Shown here: piece after piece, positions 1 to 4,975 of the stretch
Numbering within the stretch: the stretch's first letter is position 1
Layout: each line of letters opens with the position of its first letter
Source: Treponema sp.
GTDB lineage: Bacteria; Spirochaetota; Spirochaetia; Treponematales; Breznakiellaceae
Assembly: GCA_031283505.1 (NCBI GenBank)
Contig: JAITBO010000363.1
Location: forward strand, 1-5,020
DNA: 5,020 bases
Direction of reading: 5' to 3'
The notes under the pieces: model-generated
Databases searched by the model: none
Seen by the model: the letters and a program-made list of their open reading frames with translations, nothing else
Told to the model about the DNA's origin: nothing
Position numbers and translations under genes: made by a program

Positions 1-870
1 CAAGTAAACGTCTGTTATACAGAAGCCCAAAGGCGGACCCTCGGGGAGCTTCAGGAACTGATAAAACAACTTCTGAAAGCCGACAGGGATTTGGAATCCT
101 TCCTGAAAGATTATTACCAAGCTGATGAAGATGTTCAAACCCTTAGAGAGAAGGTGAAAGAAGAAGGCGGGGCTGCGGAAGTGGATGTTCAGGCGGTGGA
201 CACGGAATTCGGGACCATAAGGCAGATGGCTAAGATGACCATAGGCCGCCAAGGGAATCATTTCCCTGTGCTGACTTCCGAATATTTCCGGTGCGGTCCT
301 AATGATGTGGCAAGCCGGGAAAACGTGATTTCCCGGCTTGCCTGGATAGAAAGCATAGACCCGGAAGCCTTCTGCCGGGTTTACAAAAACCGGCTCAACC
401 GTATTGTCCCCTTTGTGGTTCTCCTGCCAACCTATGGCGATACCGGGGTATGCTGGGAGCCTTTTGACCGTTACAACCGGGCAACCAGCCGGGGCCGCAT
501 CGCCCTGCCCATGTATTCCAAGAGCCTGACTGTGGCCCTTCTCTCCGCAGTCGCAGACCTCCGCTGGCAGGTAGCCAAGGAAAAGGCTTCGTTCTACTGG
601 ATGGAAGAGGGCCTGACGGGGAATTACTATCAATGGTTTAACGCCCAGAAGCTCAAGGGCGATGTAAAAGAATACTTTATTCAGGATTACACCATCTGGA
701 TGATCAAAGAAAGTGAAGGAACCCAAAAGCTGGACAAGGAAATCAGGGGAATTTTCTGGCGGCATATGCCTTTTGCCCAACCCGTAAAGGAAAAGCTCAA
801 GGCCCGCAGTTTTACCTATCAGGAACTGTACCAGCGGGATGTTAACCGCTCCCTGTCGGACGGATATTAA
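1..870 (+). CDS. Conserved-looking protein of unknown function, 5' end outside the window
   Basis: The reading frame is open from the first base to a TAA at 868-870, giving 289 visible residues, so the gene is cut by the window edge. The TTG at 91 is an internal Leu codon and need not be the start: the 30 upstream codons are open and read as the same kind of charged helix. Visible residues about 8-62 are rich in Leu, Glu, Lys and Asp and look like a coiled coil. The rest is a mixed, aromatic-rich globular domain (for example FRCGPNDVASRENV and YNRATSRGRIALPMYSK, then several Trp/Tyr-rich helices). I see no signal peptide, membrane segment or catalytic motif that I recognise, and I assign no function. 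It ends 11 bases before the stop of a convergent minus-strand gene. No clear terminator hairpin separates them. Confidence 0.85.
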   Translation, partial: QVNVCYTEAQRRTLGELQELIKQLLKADRDLESFLKDYYQADEDVQTLREKVKEEGGAAEVDVQAVDTEFGTIRQMAKMTIGRQGNHFPVLTSEYFRCGPNDVASRENVISRLAWIESIDPEAFCRVYKNRLNRIVPFVVLLPTYGDTGVCWEPFDRYNRATSRGRIALPMYSKSLTVALLSAVADLRWQVAKEKASFYWMEEGLTGNYYQWFNAQKLKGDVKEYFIQDYTIWMIKESEGTQKLDKEIRGIFWRHMPFAQPVKEKLKARSFTYQELYQRDVNRSLSDGY

Positions 871-881
871 GCCTGGGGGAA

Positions 882-1184
882 CTAATCTCTCCGTACCGGC
901 GGTCTGCGGCCTCCAAAGATTGGGTCAAAATGTTCCCCTACACTCACCTTCTTCACGAATATCTTCAGGACAAGCCGGTATACGGCAAACGAAACGGCGA
1001 TAGCGCCTATAAAAATGACCGGAATTGCCCAGGCCGCAACCTTACTCACCGCCGATTCAGACAGTCCGGGTATGATGACAAAAGTAAAGAAAAATAGCAA
1101 TGCCAGAAACGTGATTATAGTGATCAGGATGTTGAATACCGTTGCGGCCAGAATAAAAAGCAACGTATTGGTTTTTTTACTCAT
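882..1184 (-). CDS. Small two-helix membrane protein downstream of lspA
   Basis: This 100-residue protein starts with MSKKTN at the ATG 1184-1182. An in-frame start further upstream (1244) would add 20 residues lying within lspA and lacks the good ribosome site; the chosen ATG has GGAAGG eight bases before it. Two hydrophobic segments are plain, about residues 8-38 and 49-73, separated by a short loop (PGLSESAVSK). A basic tail (KKVSVGEHFDPIFGGRRPPVRRD region) follows and is probably cytoplasmic. The ATG lies inside the end of lspA: the two genes share eight bases (ATGAGTAA), so translation is probably coupled. From memory, proteins in this position in Treponema genomes have been labelled 'leader peptide processing enzyme'. 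I could not verify that name, and nothing in the sequence shows an enzyme active site. A helper or partner of LspA is a guess from context only. Confidence 0.8.
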   Translation of the reverse strand: MSKKTNTLLFILAATVFNILITIITFLALLFFFTFVIIPGLSESAVSKVAAWAIPVIFIGAIAVSFAVYRLVLKIFVKKVSVGEHFDPIFGGRRPPVRRD

Positions 1185-1707
1185 GTTTGTGGCCTTCCGC
1201 GCTTTGTTTTGAAAAAAGTACGGTAAAAAGGAACAGGAAAACACTTACCACCACGCTGGCATCGGCAATGTTGAAGGTCGGCCACCGGTCAAACCCGAAA
1301 AGGCCGTAAAATTTTACGCTGATAAAGTCAACCACCCCCTCTGGCCGGAATATCCGGTCTATAAGGTTCCCGGCCCCGCCGCCTATTATTCCCGCAATGG
1401 CCCAACGCTGCAAATTGTTCAATTCACGGGAAGTAAAATAGTACCAGAAAAGAAAGCCAAAGACCGCCAGGGGCAGGATAACGAACAAAATGGTTCTGAG
1501 GCCATCAGGCAGATTATACCCCAAGCTAAAGGCAATCGCCTTGTTGCGGACATGGATTATCCACAGGAGATCGTTATTGAACACATCCTTGATAAACGAA
1601 CCGTCCCGGGGCCAATGGCGTACAATAAACGATTTAACCGCCTGATCCGCCAGAATCAAAAGGCCGGTTAATATAAAAGGGAGGGTATGCCATTTGTTTA
1701 TAGACAT
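1177..1707 (-). CDS. lspA: Lipoprotein signal peptidase (signal peptidase II, LspA)
   Basis: LspA is the inner-membrane aspartyl protease (family A8) that removes the signal peptide from diacylglyceryl-modified prolipoproteins after Lgt has acted. The 176 residues match the usual length and layout: four hydrophobic segments (about 9-29, 70-91, 101-118 and 148-167) and the family motifs in order. These are LADQAVK with D21 in the first helix, VRNKAIAFSLG at 53-63, GNLIDR with N114 and D117, VVDFI with D127, and FNIADAS with N146 and D149. D127 and D149 correspond to the catalytic dyad. The NxGxAF box reads NKAIAF, so its usual Gly is Ala. The start ATG has GGAG nine bases upstream. The gene follows the Nif3-family gene by 38 bases and overlaps the next gene by eight. 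Spirochaetes carry many lipoproteins, so this gene is likely essential or nearly so. The identification is secure. Confidence 0.97.
   Translation of the reverse strand: MSINKWHTLPFILTGLLILADQAVKSFIVRHWPRDGSFIKDVFNNDLLWIIHVRNKAIAFSLGYNLPDGLRTILFVILPLAVFGFLFWYYFTSRELNNLQRWAIAGIIGGGAGNLIDRIFRPEGVVDFISVKFYGLFGFDRWPTFNIADASVVVSVFLFLFTVLFSKQSAEGHKHE
1193..1198 (-). promoter_or_regulatory. Ribosome binding site that fixes the start of the small membrane gene
   Basis: On the minus strand GGAAGG sits eight bases before the ATG at 1184-1182 and within the last codons of lspA. It is the best Shine-Dalgarno match near this gene and supports the short 100-residue reading over the 120-residue one. Confidence 0.65.
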
Positions 1708-1745
1708 GATTCATTACTCCGTATCATAAAGTCATTCACTCTGAA

Positions 1746-2507
1746 CTACAAGCCTGTAGGCACATCGATAAATTCAACATCCGCATTCAGTTCGGCGGCG
1801 CATTTTTCCATGACCCTGCGCGCTCCCCATACCTCGGTGGAATAGTGCCCTCCGGCTATCATGTTGATACCTCCCTCCAGTATCTGGTGGTAGATGGTGT
1901 GGGAGGCTTCCCCCGTGACATAGAGGTCAACCCCCTCCTCTATGGCCTGGCTCGCTTCCCCAGCGGCCCCACCGGAAATCACTGCGGCGGTCCGGCATTC
2001 TTTCTTCCCAAAGGGGAAAACTCCCAAAGGCGGACGGCCCGCAAAGGCGATCCGGTTTACCGCTTCCTCCATGGTAAGGGGCTTGCCGAATGTTCCTTTA
2101 TATCCTATTTTGCGGCCGTGATACGAGCCGAAAGGTTCGGGGTTTTCGATGCCCAAAAGTTCCGCCAGGGCCCCGTTGTTTCCCAATTCCGGATGCTGAT
2201 CCAGCGGTAAATGCACCGCGTAAAGGGCCAGGTTTTCCTCCAGCAGGAAGCGCAACCGCTCCCGGTGGCCGCCTTTGACGGCCAGGGGATCGCCCCAAAA
2301 AAGTCCGTGATGCACAAAGAGTAGCCCCGCTCCGGCGGCGGCGGCCCGTTTAAATGTTTCCAGATTCGCGTCCACGGCAAAGGCTATTTTTGCGAATTCG
2401 GCTCCATCGTTGTCCACCTGCAAGCCGTTGAGGGAGGGATCAATCGCGGCAAAACCTTCAATATCCAGGAGACTGCGAAAAAAGGCGTCCAGGGTACGGG
2501 TTGTCAT
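1746..2507 (-). CDS. Nif3/YbgI-family dinuclear metal-binding protein
   Basis: The 253-residue protein has the full set of family landmarks: NGLQV at 27-31, FVHHGLFWGD with H66 and H67, HLPLDQHPELGNNGALAELLG with D103, and GGHYSTE with H221 and E225. The pattern HH, D, H-x3-E matches the five metal ligands of Escherichia coli YbgI (H63, H64, D101, H215, E219), so a two-metal centre is expected. The length equals that of the short, YbgI-like form without the inserted PII-like domain of longer family members. The family is often labelled 'GTP cyclohydrolase 1 type 2', but its physiological reaction is not settled, and I would not transfer that function. No signal peptide is visible, so it should be cytoplasmic. 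Its ATG comes three bases after the stop of the upstream gene. The nearest G-rich stretch is about 15 bases away, so translation is probably coupled to that gene. Confidence 0.93.
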   Translation of the reverse strand: MTTRTLDAFFRSLLDIEGFAAIDPSLNGLQVDNDGAEFAKIAFAVDANLETFKRAAAAGAGLLFVHHGLFWGDPLAVKGGHRERLRFLLEENLALYAVHLPLDQHPELGNNGALAELLGIENPEPFGSYHGRKIGYKGTFGKPLTMEEAVNRIAFAGRPPLGVFPFGKKECRTAAVISGGAAGEASQAIEEGVDLYVTGEASHTIYHQILEGGINMIAGGHYSTEVWGARRVMEKCAAELNADVEFIDVPTGL

Positions 2508-2510
2508 AGC

Positions 2511-4067
2511 TTACAGTATAGACCCTTTCTTTAGGGAATTCCAGGCGGCGTTGGCCTCAATATGGAAGTTCCGGGCCGAAAGTGGTTTTCGGGACAGGAC
2601 TGTCCTTTCCGTTCCATTTGGGACTGGGGTGTCTTCCAGGATCGTGGCGGCGAAATTGGTCATTAGCGCGGCTGTCTCTTTGGGCCCGTGGATTCCCCTG
2701 GTAAGGCCCCCTGATGATGGCGCCTTGCCGCCGGGCCGAAGGAAGGGGTAGATGGGGTACTTCTCCGGTATGTCGGAATAGTCCAAGGGCCCCGCCCCTG
2801 CCGCCGCCACCAGTATTGCCGGCACTTTGGTACTGCGGAACACCCTGAGTATCGCCGCATACCAGTTTTCCCGATGACGAGGTTCCTCCACCATGTCGGA
2901 GAGGATGAAGCAGACCGGTACACCCGGACGGGGAACCTCCCCTATGCCGGTGAGCTTTCGGGACCGCAAAGCCGCTGCCCGGCTGCATATCCCCGACCAG
3001 ACGGCAATGAACCAGTTGTCATGGGGAGGCGGCGCGGTTGGCGCTTCCTCTCCGGTCAGGACCGAGAACAGGGAACTTTCCACGGTGATGATGCCCTTTA
3101 CTGCCGGATACCGTGCGGCGAAGTCCGGAGGACCGCTGAGTTCCAGGAGGGCCGCGCCTCCCGCGTCGTAGCCCACCAAAAACACCGCCGACAGATCCGT
3201 CTCCGCCAGGGCCGCCCGCAGAGCCGCTTCGTGCATCCCAGAACCCGACAGCGGTCCGCTTTGCCTGAGCAGACCGAGGAGGAACACGATATCCTGCCGC
3301 CGCCCTTCTTCCAGGGAACGCCCGATGACGTTTGCGGACACCGTTGCCCTTCCCCGGCTTTCCGCCCTGAACAGCCGCGACCACCCGATCGGGGACAAGG
3401 CATATCTTTTGCCCTCCGGTCCCACCGCCGGTGAATCGAAACCTCGCCTGGAATAGGCGGCTACTGTGAACCCCGCGTCCCGGAGTTCTCCACAGACCCG
3501 GTCGATAACCGTGACCGATCCGGAAACCGGCGGGATCAGGATGAGAAAGGGCTTCAAGGCCCTCGCATCCCCATACGGACCCGAACCATCCTGCCGGACC
3601 GCGCCGTTTTCGGCTTCTCTGTCGTCATAACCACTGTAAATCCGCAAAAAAAGCTCTTCCCCCCGTTCCTCATCCCTAAGCGTCACCTGAGTTACCCCCG
3701 CCTCAAGCAGGGTGGAATCCATGACCGGCGCGAAAACCAGGGCGATCCCCAAAACGGAGACGAGCAGGGCAAACATGACTGCCCGAGGAACCGGATTCTG
3801 CCCCAAAAAATCGCCGTCCCGCGAGTGGTTCAGCAGGGAAACAAGGGCGGACAGATCGAAAAGGACGCAGAAAAATCCGTAAATCAGCAATGGAACACAT
3901 TCCGGGCGGAAACCGTAGGCCGGGAAAAGGGCGATAATTATCCCCAGGGCCAGAACCGGGAGCCATACCAGGCCCTCCAGAGTCCGCAGTCTCTTGAAAA
4001 AGGGCCGGATAAGGGAAACAGTGATAAAAAACCCGGCCAATAGTTCCGGAATGATAATTTCCTGCAT
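2511..4067 (-). CDS. Membrane-anchored alpha/beta-hydrolase-like protein with altered catalytic residues
   Basis: The 518-residue protein has four N-terminal hydrophobic segments (about 4-20, 32-50, 57-79 and 95-113). The basic loop at 21-30 points inward, which would place the large C-terminal domain in the periplasm. That domain reads like an alpha/beta hydrolase: strand FLILIPPVSGS (174-184), AYSRRGFDSP (204-213) in the place of the common RGxGxS turn, a nucleophile-elbow-like GYDAGG (299-304), and GAGPLDYSD (424-432), which resembles the His-containing C-terminal motif of the platelet-activating-factor acetylhydrolase group. In that comparison the nucleophile Ser is D301 and the His is P427. 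D391, E330 and H460 could still be functional. An Asp nucleophile is known in epoxide hydrolases and haloalkane dehalogenases, so activity is not excluded. The ATG has only a weak ribosome site. It is probably the first gene of the operon. The fold is fairly sure, but the substrate is unknown. Confidence 0.85.
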   Translation of the reverse strand: MQEIIIPELLAGFFITVSLIRPFFKRLRTLEGLVWLPVLALGIIIALFPAYGFRPECVPLLIYGFFCVLFDLSALVSLLNHSRDGDFLGQNPVPRAVMFALLVSVLGIALVFAPVMDSTLLEAGVTQVTLRDEERGEELFLRIYSGYDDREAENGAVRQDGSGPYGDARALKPFLILIPPVSGSVTVIDRVCGELRDAGFTVAAYSRRGFDSPAVGPEGKRYALSPIGWSRLFRAESRGRATVSANVIGRSLEEGRRQDIVFLLGLLRQSGPLSGSGMHEAALRAALAETDLSAVFLVGYDAGGAALLELSGPPDFAARYPAVKGIITVESSLFSVLTGEEAPTAPPPHDNWFIAVWSGICSRAAALRSRKLTGIGEVPRPGVPVCFILSDMVEEPRHRENWYAAILRVFRSTKVPAILVAAAGAGPLDYSDIPEKYPIYPFLRPGGKAPSSGGLTRGIHGPKETAALMTNFAATILEDTPVPNGTERTVLSRKPLSARNFHIEANAAWNSLKKGSIL

Positions 4068-4123
4068 TGCATACCCGCTTGTACGACGCTGTTTTGATCG
4101 CGAGATTTTGAATAACCGGGAGA

Positions 4124-4153
4124 AGTATACCGTATTTTCGGCTATTCAGTCAC
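4124..4153 (-). promoter_or_regulatory. Candidate sigma70-type promoter for the minus-strand operon
   Basis: On the minus strand GTGACT (4153-4148) is followed after 18 bases by TATACT (4129-4124), close to the consensus -35 and -10 boxes. Transcription would begin near 4117 and leave a leader of about 50 bases before the ATG at 4067. The -10 box is good and the -35 box matches at four of six positions. No operator-like repeat is evident in the leader. Confidence 0.4.
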
Positions 4154-4175
4154 CTGTAATCGTTCAATTGCTTTA

Positions 4176-4225
4176 CACGGAGGGAATGACCAATGACACC
4201 GTTAGCGGGGGCGTTGCAGGGGTAA
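4176..4225 (+). other. Possible short leader peptide with strong ribosome site
   Basis: GGAGGG at 4179-4184 is eight bases before an ATG at 4193, which opens a 10-codon frame (MTPLAGALQG) ending in TAA at 4223-4225. An ATG at 4186 in another frame opens 47 codons to a TGA at 4327-4329, but it lies one base after the purine run, too close for normal initiation. Neither frame resembles a protein I know. CACGGAGGG here is identical to the first unit of the repeat at 4341, so the apparent ribosome site may just be part of a dispersed repeat. Coding is therefore doubtful. Confidence 0.15.
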
Positions 4226-4260
4226 TGTGGCCGCGAAAGCGGCATCCCCTCACAGAGGGG
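4218..4260 (+). other. Pair of hairpins with mutually exclusive alternative pairing
   Basis: GCCGC (4230-4234) and GCGGC (4239-4243) enclose a GAAA loop of the stable GNRA type. CCCCTC (4246-4251) and GAGGGG (4255-4260) form a six-pair stem around ACA. AGGGG at 4218-4222 can also pair with CCCCT at 4246-4250, enclosing the first hairpin and destroying the second. This could be a structured RNA or a regulatory switch. No U-tract follows, so it is not a classical terminator, and no gene follows closely. The strand is assumed because the possible short frame lies on the same strand. Confidence 0.3.
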
Positions 4261-4340
4261 CTAAACTCGATCTACAGAAATACAGGCTGTCAAATCCATA
4301 CTAATTCCTCAAAACTAAGACGAAAATGAAGAAATCTAAC

Positions 4341-4366
4341 CACGGAGGGCACGGAGTTTCACGGAG
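4341..4366. repeat. Triple CACGGAG short repeat
   Basis: CACGGAG occurs three times, at 4341-4347, 4350-4356 and 4360-4366, with periods of 9 and 10 bases. A further copy, CACGGAGGG, lies at 4176-4184. From memory, this CACGGAG/CACGAAG pattern (CTCCGTG on the other strand) is a dispersed intergenic repeat in many unrelated environmental bacteria. Its function and mode of spread are unknown to me. Confidence 0.65.
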
Positions 4367-4377
4367 AAATAAAGAAT

Positions 4378-4397
4378 CCCCGGAGCAAGCTCCGGGG
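4378..4397. repeat. Perfect GC-rich palindrome, REP-like
   Basis: CCCCGGAGC (4378-4386) and GCTCCGGGG (4389-4397) form a perfect nine-pair stem with only AA between, within A+T-rich flanks. It is 11 bases downstream of the CACGGAG repeat. There is no T-run on the plus side (TATTAAACC follows). On the minus strand, ATTCTTTATTT follows, a poor U-tract, so a weak bidirectional terminator is possible but a repetitive extragenic palindrome is the better label. Confidence 0.5.
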
Positions 4398-4433
4398 TAT
4401 TAAACCAAAAGAAATTTAATGAAACTTAAAAAT

Positions 4434-4647
4434 CCACCGCCTATGGCGGTGGTCATGTACTGACGGCTATGCCATTAGAAAAGCAAGAAGGTCGAGCGAA
4501 GGATATTAAGAAGAAATTTCATGCAGAGGCGTAGCAGAAACCAATTTCAGCATGAAGTATAAGTTGAGTGGAGATCAGTAAAAGCAGGAAGGTATTTTAG
4601 GCCCCTTATAGGGGCCTATCCATTCAAGCCACCACCTTTGGTGGTGG
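4434..4647. mobile_element. Non-autonomous element of IS200/IS605 type (PATE-like), about 215 bases
   Basis: Two nearly identical imperfect palindromes bound this stretch: CCACCGCCTATGGCGGTGG (4434-4452) and CCACCACCTTTGGTGGTGG (4629-4647). They match at 16 of 19 positions. The only stem difference is a compensated G-C to A-T change, so the hairpin itself has been kept. Subterminal hairpins of this kind, without terminal inverted repeats or target duplication, are the recognition structures of Y1 transposases of the IS200/IS605 family. No transposase or TnpB/IscB gene lies between them; the longest inner frames are about 20 codons. TTGAC just outside the right hairpin (4651-4655) could be part of a cleavage site. 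The exact ends and orientation cannot be fixed from this copy. A further strong hairpin lies inside at 4598-4618. Confidence 0.5.
4513..4618. other. Structured inner region of the element
   Basis: TAGGCCCC (4598-4605) and GGGGCCTA (4611-4618) make an eight-pair stem with loop TTATA. Upstream, TTCATGC (4518-4524) pairs with GCATGAA (4550-4556), while GAAATT (4513-4518) can pair with AATTTC (4543-4548), so two arms overlap. IS200/IS605 elements often encode a guide-type RNA (the HEARO/omega RNA of IscB and TnpB loci), and this could be a relic of one. I cannot match it to a specific consensus, so it remains an unassigned structured region. Confidence 0.25.
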
Positions 4648-4666
4648 TTGTTGACTAAAAGGTTTA

Positions 4667-4975
4667 TTGGCAAATATGATATTCAAAAAATATTTTAATA
4701 AACATCCCAAATACCCTGTTGAGACAGATGAAAAAACAGGTTCAATAGAATTTGTGGCAACAAATAAAAAATACAGGAAGAAAGGTATAGCGACAACAAT
4801 AATGGAATACATTTTTTCGTTAAATACATATGAAAAATATATTCTGGAAGTTGCGGATACGAATGAACGGGCGTATAATTTATACGAAAAATTAGGATAT
4901 AGAGAAATATATAAAATAAAACAAAAGTTTTCAAAAATGATAGGAATAAATTATTTGGTTTATATGATAAAATAA
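4667..4975 (+). pseudogene. 3' half of a GNAT-family N-acetyltransferase gene
   Basis: From the in-frame ATG at 4676 the frame encodes 99 residues; a TTG at 4667 would add three. It carries only the C-terminal part of a GNAT fold: strand GSIEFVAT (22-29), the acetyl-CoA pyrophosphate loop Y33-R-K-K-G-I-A39, the helix TTIMEYIFSL, strand YILEVAD (55-61), and N63 with the A66-YNLYEKLGY75 motif. Family members usually have some 60 to 100 more residues ahead of this, including the first strands and helices that help form the acceptor site. Those are missing: a TGA at 4652-4654 stops the frame beside the element's hairpin. The coding sequence is very A+T-rich compared with the operon (14 G/C in 60 bases at 4861-4920 against 42 in 60 at 3181-3240), which suggests foreign origin. 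There is no good ribosome site, so expression is doubtful. The substrate cannot be told. Confidence 0.75.

Noticed and set aside
91..870. Complete gene starting at TTG 91
   Set aside because: The same frame is open through all 30 codons before 91 to the window edge and continues the charged helix, so the gene is partial and its true start is outside.
871..881. Terminator between the convergent genes
   Set aside because: Only 11 bases separate the stops, and I found no stem with a T-run there or just inside either gene.
882..1244. Longer 120-residue form of the small membrane protein
   Set aside because: The extra 20 residues lie within lspA, lack a convincing ribosome site, and precede a natural MSKKTN start with GGAAGG at ideal spacing.
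1845..2380. Overlapping frames within the Nif3-family gene
   Set aside because: The Nif3-family frame has all metal ligands in place; the others have no recognisable features.
2557..3434. Several long frames on both strands opposite or within the hydrolase-like gene
   Set aside because: They are rich in Arg, Gly and Pro, show no family motifs, and overlap a gene with clear membrane segments and a recognisable fold. They reflect high G+C composition.
3994..4329. 111-codon plus-strand frame upstream of the operon
   Set aside because: It overlaps the start of the hydrolase-like gene, the promoter region and the hairpins, and its translation shows no family features. Only the short region with a ribosome-like site was kept as doubtful.
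4419..4463. Fourteen-codon frame starting MKLKN into the left hairpin
   Set aside because: It has no ribosome site, it runs through the hairpin of the element, and its sequence (PPPMAVV) is explained by the palindrome.
4170..4660. CRISPR array or tRNA among the repeats
   Set aside because: The repeated units are too short and irregular for CRISPR, the hairpins differ from one another, and no cloverleaf or conserved tRNA T-loop is present.
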